NCBI GenBank assembly: GCA_951812285.1
Contig: OX638292.1
Location: 740,774 to 804,773 of the forward strand
Reading direction: 5' to 3'
DNA length: 64,000 bases
DNA from: an uncultured Dehalococcoidia bacterium
Lineage (GTDB): Bacteria; Chloroflexota; Dehalococcoidia; Lucifugimonadales; UBA1127
Shown here: in pieces, positions 23,977-32,381 of the stretch
How positions within the stretch are numbered: the first letter of the stretch is position 1
Layout of the letters: each line of letters starts with the position of its first letter
Translations under genes and position numbers: made by a program
Notes under the pieces: generated by a model
Databases searched by the model: none
Told to the model about the DNA's origin: nothing
What the model saw: only the letters and a program-made list of their open reading frames with translations

Positions 23977-25272
23977 CTAGACGGGGAGGCCTTCTGATTC
24001 TCCGGCGAAGGCGCCGTACTTCCGCCAGTCGTCGCCGGCGGGGATGATCTCCTCGTGGGAGTTGATGCGGCCCATGACGTCCGGGTCGTGGCGGAGGGGC
24101 TCCTGGCCCTCCATCATGGCGCGGGCGGCGTTGAGGAGGATGCGGCGGTTGAAGATGATGGCACGGTCGGAGGTGCCGAGGTGCTCGTTCATCTTGTCAC
24201 TGATGGGCTGCATGCTCTCGGTGACGGCCTGGTCCTGGGTGCCGATGCCCTTGATGCCGGTGAAGCTGAGGTTCTTCTGGTCATCGCGGGACATCATGTA
24301 GTCGTTCCACTTGCCCTTCTCGCCGCGGCCGTGGATGTCGGTCTTGTTGGCGGACTGGCCGGCGCGGTCGGCTCGCTCCTCCTCGGTGAAGGGACGGTCC
24401 GTGCGGGCGCCGACGCTCCAGCGCCAGCAGGTCTCGTCGTCGCGGGGGACCATCATCAGGATGCCGGGGCCCTGGTCGGGCAGGCGGGCGATCATCTGGT
24501 AGACGGGGAAGATGGCCGTGGTGATGCGCAGGTGGTGGTGGCCGTTGGGGGTTTCCCGCTGGCCGACGTAGCGCCAGCCGTAGCTGGTGGGCTGCACCAT
24601 CAGCTTGGCGTCGCGGGAGTAGCCGCGGATCCTGGTGGACATGCGGGGCGACGGGAATCCGAGGACGTCGGTGCCGTCGTCGAAGTCGTCCATCTTGAGG
24701 TCGGCGAGGTTGCGGTGGAGGTAGGAGATGTGGGAGGTGTCGAGGTTGCCCTCCATCGACTGGATGAAGTTGCAGTCTGACAGCACGCGGTTGGTGATGA
24801 GGTGGTCGTCGGGGAGCTGGAGGGCCAGGAAGTTCAGGAATGGGGGCTGCAGGTCCGCGGGGCCCATGTAGGTCCAGATGGTGCCGCCCTTGTCGACGCA
24901 GGGGTAGGACTTGATCTTGACCTTGTCCTTGAAGTTGGACTCGGCGGGCTCGGAGGGCATGTCCACGCAATCGCCGTTCACGTTGAACTTCCAGCCGTGG
25001 TAGACGCAGCGGATGCCGGACTCCTCATTGCGGCCAAAGAAGAGGCTGGCCCGTCGGTGGGGGCAGTTGTTGTCGACGAGGCCGACGTTGCCATCGGAGT
25101 CGCGGAAGGCGACGAGCTCCTCGCCGAGCAGCTTGGCGCGGACGGGCGGGCAGTCGGGCTCCGGCAGCTCCTCGGTGGTGAGCACGGGTAGCCAGTAGCG
25201 TCGCAGGACCTCGCCCATGGGGGTGCCGGGGCCTACTCTGCAGAGCAGTTCGTTCTCTTCATGCGTCAGCAT
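23977..25272 (-). CDS. Rieske non-haem iron oxygenase, alpha subunit
   Basis: Terminal oxygenase of the phthalate 4,5-dioxygenase/VanA-like group, 431 residues. The Rieske domain has CPHRRASLFFGRNEESG and RCVYHGW (about 69-96), giving the Cys-His/Cys-His cluster ligands. The mononuclear iron site is in EGNLDTSHISYLH (about 175-187). It shares long segments (NNCPHRRASLFFGRNE, DMPSEPAESNF) with the three Rieske genes at 60.7-64 kb, so all four are paralogues. No ferredoxin or reductase gene is nearby. Confidence 0.93.
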   Translation of the reverse strand: MLTHEENELLCRVGPGTPMGEVLRRYWLPVLTTEELPEPDCPPVRAKLLGEELVAFRDSDGNVGLVDNNCPHRRASLFFGRNEESGIRCVYHGWKFNVNGDCVDMPSEPAESNFKDKVKIKSYPCVDKGGTIWTYMGPADLQPPFLNFLALQLPDDHLITNRVLSDCNFIQSMEGNLDTSHISYLHRNLADLKMDDFDDGTDVLGFPSPRMSTRIRGYSRDAKLMVQPTSYGWRYVGQRETPNGHHHLRITTAIFPVYQMIARLPDQGPGILMMVPRDDETCWRWSVGARTDRPFTEEERADRAGQSANKTDIHGRGEKGKWNDYMMSRDDQKNLSFTGIKGIGTQDQAVTESMQPISDKMNEHLGTSDRAIIFNRRILLNAARAMMEGQEPLRHDPDVMGRINSHEEIIPAGDDWRKYGAFAGESEGLPV

Positions 25273-25515
25273 CGCGTCCTCCTCGACGGCGGTTGCCCCC
25301 CGGGGCGTTCGTCCTTGCGCGCACGGTATGCCCGCGCAAGGGTGTTGTCAACGGCGGGGGGGCGGCCCCGCGCGTCCGCCCGAGACATTGGTTCCCGCCC
25401 CCGTATCGGGGTACGGGGCAAGCTTCACGGGAACGACGGTTGGGGTGGCGGGGGACGGCCCCTCGCATCCGCCCCGGCCCTGGGTTCCCGCTTTCGCGGG
25501 AACGACGAGGGGGGG
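25273..25515. repeat. Repeat-filled intergenic region
   Basis: This region contains two repeat modules: a long form TTCCCGCCCCCGTATCGGGG...GGGAACGACGG near 25394-25440, and a canonical hairpin TTCCCGC-TTTC-GCGGGAA near 25484-25503. The right part (from about 25451) belongs to the duplicated GIY-YIG unit. Confidence 0.75.
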
Positions 25516-25914
25516 TTAGGCGAGGTCTCTGTAGAGTTCCCGCCAGTGGGGGTTTGTGGCCTCTATGAGCTCTACTTTCCAACTTCGGCGCCATTTCTTG
25601 ATGGCCTTTTCTCTGGCGATGGCGCTGGGGACTGTGGGGTGGAGTTCGTACCACACCAGGCGGTGGACGCCGTATTGCTTGGTGAAGCCTTCTACGAGGT
25701 CGTTCTTGTGTTGCCATACTCGCTGGACGAGGTTGGAGGTGACTCCGATGTAGAGGGTGCCGTTGATTTTGCTGGCGAGGATGTAGACGCAGGGGTTTTT
25801 CATGGTGCGGAGTATGCGGTTTGTTGGTGATGAGGGAAACCCCTGTCCGCGGCCCGGGAGACGCCACCCCGCGTCCGCCCTTGCCCTGGGGTCGCGCTCT
25901 TGCGCGAATGACGG
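25451..25914. repeat. Duplicated unit, copy 1 (contains a GIY-YIG gene)
   Basis: About 464 bases nearly identical to 25997-26461 (offset 546-547). The unit carries one repeat hairpin, the GIY-YIG gene, about 60 bases of its leader, and a second degenerate hairpin. The repeat hairpins at both ends suggest that recombination between them made the duplication. Confidence 0.85.
25516..25803 (-). CDS. GIY-YIG nuclease domain protein, copy 1
   Basis: 95-residue single-domain protein of the UPF0213/YhbQ-like GIY-YIG class, putatively a metal-dependent DNA endonuclease. The motif is split in the usual way: CVYILASKINGTLYIG, then the conserved Arg in NLVQRVWQHK, and a late Glu in AIAREKAIKKW. The C-terminus WKVELIEATNPHWRELYRDL is family-typical. 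It differs from copy 2 at three residues only. Both copies keep all motif residues. Confidence 0.9.
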   Translation of the reverse strand: MKNPCVYILASKINGTLYIGVTSNLVQRVWQHKNDLVEGFTKQYGVHRLVWYELHPTVPSAIAREKAIKKWRRSWKVELIEATNPHWRELYRDLA

Positions 25915-25996
25915 TTGGTGGTGGAATGGGACGGCGCCGCGCGTCTGGCTGTGGTCTGGGTTTTCGTTGTTGCGGGAACGACGGTTGGGGGGCGAT

Positions 25997-26461
25997 GGGG
26001 ACGGCCCCTCGCGTCCGCCCCAGCCCTGGGTTCCCGCTTTCGCGGGAACGACGGGGGGACGGTTAGGCGAGGTCTCTGTAGAGTTCCCGCCAGTGGGGGT
26101 TTGTGGTCTCTATGAGCTCTACTTTCCAACTTCGGCGCCATTTCTTGATGGCCTTTTCCCTGGCGATGGCACTATGAACTGTGGGGTGGAGTTCGTACCA
26201 CACCAGGCGGTGGACGCCGTATTGCTTGGTGAAGCCTTCTACGAGGTCGTTTTTGTGTTGCCATACTCGCTGGGGGAGGTTGGAGGTGACTCCGATGTAG
26301 AGGGTGCCGTTGATTTTGCTGGCGAGGATGTAGACGCAGGGGTTTTTCATGGTGCGGAGTATGGGGTTTGTTGGTGGTGAGGGAAACCCCTGTCCGCGGC
26401 CCGGGAGACGCCACCCCGCGTCCGCCCTTGCCCTGGGGTCGCGCTCTTGCGGGAATGACGG
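25997..26461. repeat. Duplicated unit, copy 2 (contains a GIY-YIG gene)
   Basis: Second copy of the unit described at 25451-25914, head to tail with it and separated by about 80 bases that include another degenerate hairpin repeat (near 25962). Confidence 0.85.
26063..26350 (-). CDS. GIY-YIG nuclease domain protein, copy 2
   Basis: Same length and frame as copy 1, with Leu-Pro for Leu-Val in the QR segment, His for Pro in the central loop, and Thr for Ala near the C-terminus. The split GIY-YIG motif, the Arg and the Glu are intact, so it should be as active as copy 1. Three residue changes in 95 point to a fairly recent duplication. Confidence 0.9.
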   Translation of the reverse strand: MKNPCVYILASKINGTLYIGVTSNLPQRVWQHKNDLVEGFTKQYGVHRLVWYELHPTVHSAIAREKAIKKWRRSWKVELIETTNPHWRELYRDLA

Positions 26462-26710
26462 GGGGTGGGAAGGGGGACGGCCCCGCGCGTCCGCCCCTGC
26501 CCTGGGTTCCCGTTTTCACGGGAACGACGGAGGGGGGTGACGGCCCCTCGTGTCCGTTTGTGCCCTGGGTTCGCGGCCCCGTATCGGGGTACGGGGTTAG
26601 CGTCGCGGGAACGACGGAGGGTGGCGAGGGGGACGGCCCCTCGCATCCGCCTCTGCCCTGGGTTCCCGCTTTCGCGGGAACGACGGTGGGGCGGGAACGA
26701 CGGAGGGGTG
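26351..26710. repeat. Repeat-filled region between GIY-YIG copy 2 and the methyltransferase
   Basis: No gene. It contains four hairpin repeats of the TTCCCGC/GCGGGAA family (near 26437, 26504, 26567 long form, and 26659), each preceded by a conserved GGGGACGGCCCCTCGCRTCC-like box, so the full repeat module is about 70-80 bases. Confidence 0.8.
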
Positions 26711-27403
26711 CTAGCTGTTCTTCTTGGCGAAGAGGACGCAGTGGTCGGAGCCTTTGGGGTCTGTGAAGTACATTATGCCGCCGAGGTTGTTGGCTTCGGT
26801 GGGGACCAGGGTTAGGTTGAGGCGCTCCAGGACTGCGATGACCTGGTCTTCGGGGTAGAGCTGGAAGGCTCTGTCTACGCCGTAGTCCTTGTCGTGGACT
26901 GTCGTGATGCCCTTGCCAATCTTGAACATGAGCTGGAGGACGCCTCCGCGGTCGAGGAGGCGGGCGAAGTCGGGGAGGGTTATTCCGAGGGCGACTTCCG
27001 GGATGATGTGCTGGATGACGGCGTTGCAGAGGATGAAGTCGAATGACGCGTCGGGAAGGGGCAGGGGAAAGCGGAGGTCTGCCAGGGAGACCTTGCCGGC
27101 GATCTCGGGATGCAGGCGGCAGGCCTCTTCGACGTTTTCCTCGACGACGTCGACGCCGTAGATGTCGTAGCCGCGGTGCATGTACATGAAGACGTCGCGG
27201 GCGCCGGCGCCGCAGCCGGCGTCGAGGCCGCGAGCGCCTTCGGGAACCAAGTCCTGCATGCGCTGCATGAGGTCATAGTCGCCCCTGAGTCCCGGATGGG
27301 ATGACCTGACGTACATGGACTGCAGGAAGCTGTGGCTCACCTCTGCGTAGCGCTGCGCGTTGCGGGTATAGAAGGCCGTTGAGAAGTCCGGCAGTGCGAC
27401 CAT
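26711..27403 (-). CDS. Class I SAM-dependent methyltransferase
   Basis: 230 residues from ATG 27403, which has AAGGAGG upstream; eight more codons are open before it. The Rossmann SAM-binding motif I is GLDAGCGAGARDVFMYMHRG, motif II is the acidic IYGVDVVEENV, and motif IV is FDFILCNAVIQHI. It resembles small-molecule methyltransferases of the Methyltransf_11/25 type. The next gene upstream on the same strand (27440-28834) is close, so they may be cotranscribed. The substrate is unknown. Confidence 0.88.
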   Translation of the reverse strand: MVALPDFSTAFYTRNAQRYAEVSHSFLQSMYVRSSHPGLRGDYDLMQRMQDLVPEGARGLDAGCGAGARDVFMYMHRGYDIYGVDVVEENVEEACRLHPEIAGKVSLADLRFPLPLPDASFDFILCNAVIQHIIPEVALGITLPDFARLLDRGGVLQLMFKIGKGITTVHDKDYGVDRAFQLYPEDQVIAVLERLNLTLVPTEANNLGGIMYFTDPKGSDHCVLFAKKNS

Positions 27404-27439
27404 TGGCTTGTACCCTCCTTGTTTCATCTGGGCAACTTG

Positions 27440-28834
27440 CTACAACAGCAGTTGCAATCGCGGCTTCAGCAGCCGGTCGGGGACACGGGTCTCGCGCAGG
27501 AACTGCACGAGGAGGCGATGAAGCTCTCGCGCTTCATCGGGGTTAGCGTCGATGAGGTCGTGCTCCTGCGCCGGGTCGGCGGCGAGGTTGTAGAGGTGCG
27601 AGCCGCCCACCTCCGGGGAGTAGAGCAGACTCCAATCGCCGGCGGTGATGGTGGTGACGGGATGCTCGGCGAGCGTCCTGAGGAAGTTGTCGACGGCGTT
27701 CACGGGGTCGCCGGGGTTGGCGAAGGGGATGCTGCTGACGACGAACTCCCTGCCCGGGAGCGAAGGGTCACGCATGCTGTGCGCGAGCGACCTGCCCTGC
27801 ACGAAGGCGGGGATCTCCATGCCGACGAGGTCGAGCACCGTCGGCATGACGTCGACGGCGGAGGACAGGCCGCGGTAGGCGCCCGGTGTCACACCCGGCG
27901 CGTGAATCAGGAGCGGCAGGTGGACGAGCTCCTCGTAGAGGGGGGAGTAGGCCCACGAGGAGCCGGGCTCGCCGTACTCGTGGAGGGTGCCGTCCGGGCG
28001 CTTGTCGGAGGCCATCTTGCCGAAGAGGCCGCCGTGCTCGCCGAAGTAGAAGCCGTGGTCGGTGGTGAAGATGATGGCGGTCTTGTCCATCAGCCCCATG
28101 TTCTCGACGGTCCGGACGAGGCGGCCGACCCAGGTGTCGACCATAGTGATCTCGCCGCAATAGGTGGCGTGGGACTTGCGGAGCTCGTGCTTGGTGTAGC
28201 CGGGGACGTCGTGCCAGTTGCCGTAGACGGGGAGCATCAACTCGCCGTCGTAGTCGGGCCAATAGAGCTCGGTGTAGTAGTCCGGGGCGTCCCAGGGCTC
28301 GTGGGGGTCCCAGGTGTCGATGTAGAGGAAGAAGTCATCCTTGTAGTGGCGCTCCAGCCACTGCATCGCGGTCGTGAAGGTGCGGGGGGCGCAGCGGTCG
28401 GACTCTTCGCGCCACGCGGCCCTGACGTCGAGAGCCTCGTTGTGGTAGCCGGGCAGGGGAAGGAGGGACCACATGGTGTCCTGGCCGCGGTTCATGTAGA
28501 AGGACTGGAAACCGCGGTCGTAGTTCATCCCGCCACGGAGGTAGTAGGGCGTGTCAACGGAGGCGGCGGTGTGGAAGCCGCGGTCGGCGAGGATCTCGGC
28601 GATGGTGGTGACGTTGGGGGGCAGGGGCTCCCAGCCCATGAAGGACATGGTCCAGCGGCCGGTGAGGTGGTCTGCGCGGGTGGGCATGGTGGGGAAGCCG
28701 GCGGCGTAGTGGCTGTCGAACCTGATGGAGCGGGCTGCGAGGGCGTCGAGCGAGGGCGTCATGATCCTCGGGTTCCCATACGCTCCGATGTGATCCCGGC
28801 GAAAGGTGTCAGCAACAATCCAAATAACGTTCAT
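27440..28834 (-). CDS. Sulfatase-fold (alkaline phosphatase superfamily) hydrolase with Thr nucleophile
   Basis: 464-residue protein with full sulfatase architecture: MNVIWIVADTFRRDHIGAYG with metal ligands D9 and D14, the catalytic segment, DTWDPHEPW, and TTDHGFYFGEHG with the Asp-His metal pair. However the active-site motif C/S-x-P-x-R that is matured to formylglycine reads T49-M-P-T-R. Thr cannot be converted to formylglycine, but Thr is the nucleophile in phosphodiesterase and phosphonoacetate-hydrolase branches of this superfamily. A phospho- or sulfo-ester hydrolase using Thr directly is therefore more likely than a classical sulfatase. No signal peptide. Confidence 0.88.
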   Translation of the reverse strand: MNVIWIVADTFRRDHIGAYGNPRIMTPSLDALAARSIRFDSHYAAGFPTMPTRADHLTGRWTMSFMGWEPLPPNVTTIAEILADRGFHTAASVDTPYYLRGGMNYDRGFQSFYMNRGQDTMWSLLPLPGYHNEALDVRAAWREESDRCAPRTFTTAMQWLERHYKDDFFLYIDTWDPHEPWDAPDYYTELYWPDYDGELMLPVYGNWHDVPGYTKHELRKSHATYCGEITMVDTWVGRLVRTVENMGLMDKTAIIFTTDHGFYFGEHGGLFGKMASDKRPDGTLHEYGEPGSSWAYSPLYEELVHLPLLIHAPGVTPGAYRGLSSAVDVMPTVLDLVGMEIPAFVQGRSLAHSMRDPSLPGREFVVSSIPFANPGDPVNAVDNFLRTLAEHPVTTITAGDWSLLYSPEVGGSHLYNLAADPAQEHDLIDANPDEARELHRLLVQFLRETRVPDRLLKPRLQLLL

Positions 28835-28871
28835 TTCGGCTGCGACGACGCCCCCTGAGTGTCGAAACAGT

Positions 28872-28901
28872 ATTCTACATCAAGTGTTTGCAAAAAATCA
28901 A
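28872..28901 (-). promoter_or_regulatory. Promoter for the sulfatase-fold gene
   Basis: Minus-strand TTGATT (28896-28901) and TAGAAT (28872-28877) are spaced 18 bases apart, 38 bases before the ATG, in an AT-rich patch (28850-28960) that stands out in this GC-rich window. Confidence 0.55.
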
Positions 28902-28959
28902 ATATTGGCGTCAGAAACGGTACTCAATCGGTTGCATTTAGTGCAAAGACATTACGATC

Positions 28960-29594
28960 TTGACGGCGTGAACGGTGGGTTTTGTAGGGGAATGATCTCC
29001 GGTGGAGGCGGTATGTATGGTTATTGCTGGAGACGGCGATTGTTGCGGGGGGCGGAATGCTTTGGGTGAATTTTCGCGAGGGTTGGTGCGGAGAGGGGGA
29101 CGGCCCCTCGCGTCCGCCCGTGCCCTGGGTTCCCGTTTTCACGGGAACGACGAGGGGGGCGGGGATGGTGGAGAGGACGCCCCTCCCTGCCCCTGGATAC
29201 CGGCCTCCGCCGGTATGGAGGACGAGGGGGCGGGGGCGGTGACGATGTCGGAGGTTGAGGGGGACGGCCCCGCGCGTCCGCCCCGGCCCTGGGTTCCCGC
29301 TTTCACGGGAACGACGAGGGGGGCGGGAATGACGGTGGGGTGGGAAGGGGGACGGCCCCGCGCGTCCGCCCCGGCCCTGGGTTCCCGCTTTCACGGGAAC
29401 GACGAGGGGGGCGGGAATGACGGTGGGGTGGGAAGGGGGACGGCCCCTCGCGTCCGCCCCGGCCCTGGGTTCCCGCCCCCGTATCGGGGTACGGGGCAAG
29501 CTTCGCGGGAACGACGAGGGGAGGGCGGGAACGACGGGGGGCGGTGGAGGGGATGGTGGGACGGTGGGATGGTGGGATGGTGGGACGGGGGGAG
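28960..29594. repeat. Long intergenic tandem-repeat region (88-base period)
   Basis: No supported gene. A module with the GGCCCTGGGTTCCCGCTTTC hairpin recurs at exactly 88-base steps starting at 29285, 29373 and 29461, with an earlier diverged copy near 29119 and a variant hairpin (GATACCGGC/GCCGGTATGG) near 29197. It ends in a 9-base microsatellite GGTGGGATG (29553-29590) just before the SDR stop. Confidence 0.85.
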
Positions 29595-30431
29595 TTAGCC
29601 GGCCATGCGGTCTGCCAGCCAGTCGAACATTCTGTCGGTGAAGAGGCTGCGGGCCAGGAGAACTGGGCGGGCGTACTGGCCGGCGACGTAGCGGGTCTTT
29701 GGGCGGCGGGCGCGGAGGGCCTTCGAGATGGCGTTGGCGATGACGGTGGGCGGGGAGCCGTGCGAGCCTGATCGGTCCATGCGGCTGGTCATCTTGCTCG
29801 CGATTTCGGCGTAGGGGGAGCCGGCGGAACGCTCGGCCATGGGGGTGAAGGCGATGCCGCCGAACTCCGTGCGTATGAGACCGGGCTCGACGATGACGAC
29901 GTCGATGCCGAAGCGCTTCAGCTCCCACCTCAGGCAGTCGGACCAGCCCTCGAGGGCGTGCTTGGTGGCGTGGTACCAGGAGCCGAGGGGGGTGTAGACC
30001 TTGCCGGCGACGGAGGAGACGTTCACGATCCTGCCCGCTCGCTGCTCCCGCATGTGGGGGAGGACGAGCTGGGTGAGACGCGCGAGGCCAAAGAGGTTGA
30101 CCTCGAACTGGTAGCGGGCGTCGTCGAGGGAGATGTCCTCCATGGCGCCGAAGAGGCCGAAGCCGGCGTTGTTGACGAGGACGTCGACGCCGCCGTGCTC
30201 GGCGGTGATGCGCTCGACGGCGGCGGTGAGGTCTTCCTCGCGGGTGACGTCCATCCTGAGGGCGACGGCGCCGAGGTCCTCGAGGTCGCGCATGTTCTCG
30301 ACGCGGCGGGCGGCGGCGTAGACGGTGTAGCCCTCGCGGAGGAGGCGCTCGACGGTCGACTTGCCGATGCCGGCGGAGGCGCCGGTGACGAGGACGGTGC
30401 GGCCGGCGGCGCGTTGGTTTGACACTGTCAT
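29595..30431 (-). CDS. Short-chain dehydrogenase/reductase
   Basis: Classical SDR, 278 residues from ATG 30431 (GGGAG upstream; 10 further codons are open). The dinucleotide-binding TGASAGIGKS, the NNAG strand, the catalytic Ser in IVNVSSVAGK, and Y-x3-K in SWYHATKHALEGWS are all present. An Arg-rich segment YAAARRVENM after beta-2 favours NADP(H). The C-terminus YVAGQYARPVLLARSLFTDRMFD resembles the oxidoreductase subgroup acting on steroid/retinol-like or acyl substrates. The substrate is unknown. Confidence 0.92.
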   Translation of the reverse strand: MTVSNQRAAGRTVLVTGASAGIGKSTVERLLREGYTVYAAARRVENMRDLEDLGAVALRMDVTREEDLTAAVERITAEHGGVDVLVNNAGFGLFGAMEDISLDDARYQFEVNLFGLARLTQLVLPHMREQRAGRIVNVSSVAGKVYTPLGSWYHATKHALEGWSDCLRWELKRFGIDVVIVEPGLIRTEFGGIAFTPMAERSAGSPYAEIASKMTSRMDRSGSHGSPPTVIANAISKALRARRPKTRYVAGQYARPVLLARSLFTDRMFDWLADRMAG

Positions 30432-30577
30432 TGTGGTTACTCCCGCGCTTGTTCCCACCATCGTAGACCATCGGTGGACGGATGGCTCTCTTTGGGCGGC
30501 GGGTTCGCCTTGCCGTGACCCCCTCGCTGCAATACACTCACGACGCTTGAGGGGGAATCGGCGTTTGGAGGGCCGCT

Positions 30578-32239
30578 ATGGCGGAGCGACACCAGGTAAT
30601 CGTAGTCGGCGGCGGGCCGGTCGGCGTGGCCATGGGGCTCGACCTGGGCATGCGCGGGGTGGACGTGGTCGTCGTCGGGCGGCACCTGCTGCCGCAGCGG
30701 ATTCCGAAGGGGCAGAACCTCTCGCAGCGGACGCTGGAGCACTTCTACTTCTGGGGCATCGAGGACGAACTGCGGGCCGCGCGGGTGATGCCGAAGGGCT
30801 ACCCGATCGGCGGGGTGACGGCGTACAAGAACCTGAACAGCGAGTACTGGTGGGCGCCGCCGGGTCGGGAGCAGGTGCGGCGGTACTACTACGTCGAGAA
30901 CGAGCGGCTGCCGCAGTACCTGACGGAAGAGGTGCTCCGCAAGCGCGCCGAGGATTTTCCGAACATCACGCTGCTTTACGGCTGGACGGCGCAGAACATC
31001 GAGCAGGATGAGGGCGGCGTGCGGGTGACGATCGAGGAGACGGAGGACGCGGCGCAGAAGGGCGGACGGTACTCGTGGGAGGGCTTCCTCGACATCGACG
31101 ATGCGGGCAGAGAGACGGTCACGGGGACCGCGCGGGTGCTGGAGGCGGACTACGTCGTCGGGTGCGACGGGGCGCGGTCGATGGTGCGGGGCTGGATGGG
31201 CGTCGGCGCGAACGGGTCGGACTTCGACCAGAAGATGTGCCTGGCGGTGTTCCGGTCGACGGAGCTGCACGATCATTTGAGCCGCTTCCCGGAATCGACA
31301 ACGTTTCGCGCCATGGACCCGGAGCTCAATGGGTACTGGATGTTCTTCGGGCGGGTGGAGGTCGGCACGAGCTGGTTCTTCCATGCGCCGGTGCCGGAGG
31401 ACGCGACGCCGGAGAACTACGACTTCCAGGGACTGCTGGAGAAGGCGGCGGGCGTGCCGTTCAAGGCGGACTTCGACCACGTGGGCTTCTGGAACCTGCG
31501 GGTGTCGGTGGCCGACCAGTACCAGGTGGGCCGGGTGTTCATCGCGGGGGATGCGGCGCACAGCCACCCGCCGTACGGTGGCTTCGGGCTGAACAACGGG
31601 CTGGAGGACGTGGCGAACCTGGGATGGAAGATCGCGGCGCGGCTGCAGGGCTGGGGCGGCGACACGCTGCTGGAGTCGTACAGCGACGAGCGGAGGCAGG
31701 TGTTCTGGGAGACGGGCGAGGACTACATCGCCGCGGGCATTCGCCGGGACGCGAAGTTCTTTGAGACCTACTCGCCGGAGAAGGACGAGGAGGAGTTCAA
31801 GACGGAGTTCGCGAAGCTGGGCGCCGAGGGCGGCCGGCGGACGACGGTGTACGAGCCGAACTTCGAGGGGTCGCAGGTGGTCTTCGGCCCGCCGGACGGG
31901 GTGAACAGCGCGCACGGATCGCACTCGTTCAAGGCGCGGCCGGGGCACCACCTGCCGCCGCAGCCGCTGTCGTCGGGCAAGGAAGTGCACGAGGAGTACG
32001 GGCTGGGGTTCACGCTGCTGGCCTTCGACGCGCCGGCGGGGAGCGTCGCGGCGTTCTCCGAGGCTGCGGAGAGCCTCGGGGTGCCGTTCACGGTGGTGGA
32101 GGACACGTACGAGGGCGGGCGCGAGAACTACGAGGCGCGGCTAGTGCTCGTGCGGCCGGACCAGTACTGCGTGTGGGCGGAGGACGAGGCGCCGGCGGAC
32201 GCTGCGGCGGTGCTGAAGAAGGTGTGCGGGCTGGGGTAG
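30578..32239 (+). CDS. FAD-dependent aromatic-ring hydroxylase-like monooxygenase
   Basis: Flavoprotein of the PheA/TfdB/MhpA group, 553 residues. The FAD-binding GxGxxG is VIVVGGGPVGVAMG at the N-terminus, the DG motif is in YVVGCDGARSMVRGW, and the GD motif is in VFIAGDAAHSHPPYGGFGLNNGLEDVANLGWK. The C-terminal about 130 residues form the thioredoxin-like domain of the phenol hydroxylase branch. It should use NAD(P)H and O2 to hydroxylate a ring. It is preceded by a 146-base gap shared with the divergent SDR gene, which could act in the same pathway. Confidence 0.92.
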   Translation: MAERHQVIVVGGGPVGVAMGLDLGMRGVDVVVVGRHLLPQRIPKGQNLSQRTLEHFYFWGIEDELRAARVMPKGYPIGGVTAYKNLNSEYWWAPPGREQVRRYYYVENERLPQYLTEEVLRKRAEDFPNITLLYGWTAQNIEQDEGGVRVTIEETEDAAQKGGRYSWEGFLDIDDAGRETVTGTARVLEADYVVGCDGARSMVRGWMGVGANGSDFDQKMCLAVFRSTELHDHLSRFPESTTFRAMDPELNGYWMFFGRVEVGTSWFFHAPVPEDATPENYDFQGLLEKAAGVPFKADFDHVGFWNLRVSVADQYQVGRVFIAGDAAHSHPPYGGFGLNNGLEDVANLGWKIAARLQGWGGDTLLESYSDERRQVFWETGEDYIAAGIRRDAKFFETYSPEKDEEEFKTEFAKLGAEGGRRTTVYEPNFEGSQVVFGPPDGVNSAHGSHSFKARPGHHLPPQPLSSGKEVHEEYGLGFTLLAFDAPAGSVAAFSEAAESLGVPFTVVEDTYEGGRENYEARLVLVRPDQYCVWAEDEAPADAAAVLKKVCGLG

Positions 32240-32296
32240 CTCGCTGCAATTTCACCATCTTGCGGCGGAATCCCGGTCTCAAAACGTAAATCTCTA

Positions 32297-32325
32297 TTGC
32301 ATCCGCTTTGCGCTGGGTGTATATT
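32297..32325 (+). promoter_or_regulatory. Promoter for greA
   Basis: TTGCAT (32297-32302) and TATATT (32320-32325) are spaced 17 bases apart, giving a leader of about 50 bases before the ATG at 32382. Confidence 0.65.
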
Positions 32326-32381
32326 CTCGCCGCTGAGGGTTAAGTGAACGCCTCTCAGCTTTTTCTATTTTGGCGGGAGTG

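Noticed and set aside
29265..29530. CRISPR array from the 88-base repeats
   Set aside because: The whole 88-base unit repeats; there is no constant-repeat/variable-spacer pattern.
28924..31990. Long minus-strand frames across the repeat region, SDR and FAD hydroxylase
   Set aside because: One runs through tandem repeats and has repeat-encoded low-complexity sequence; the other is the shadow of the FAD hydroxylase.
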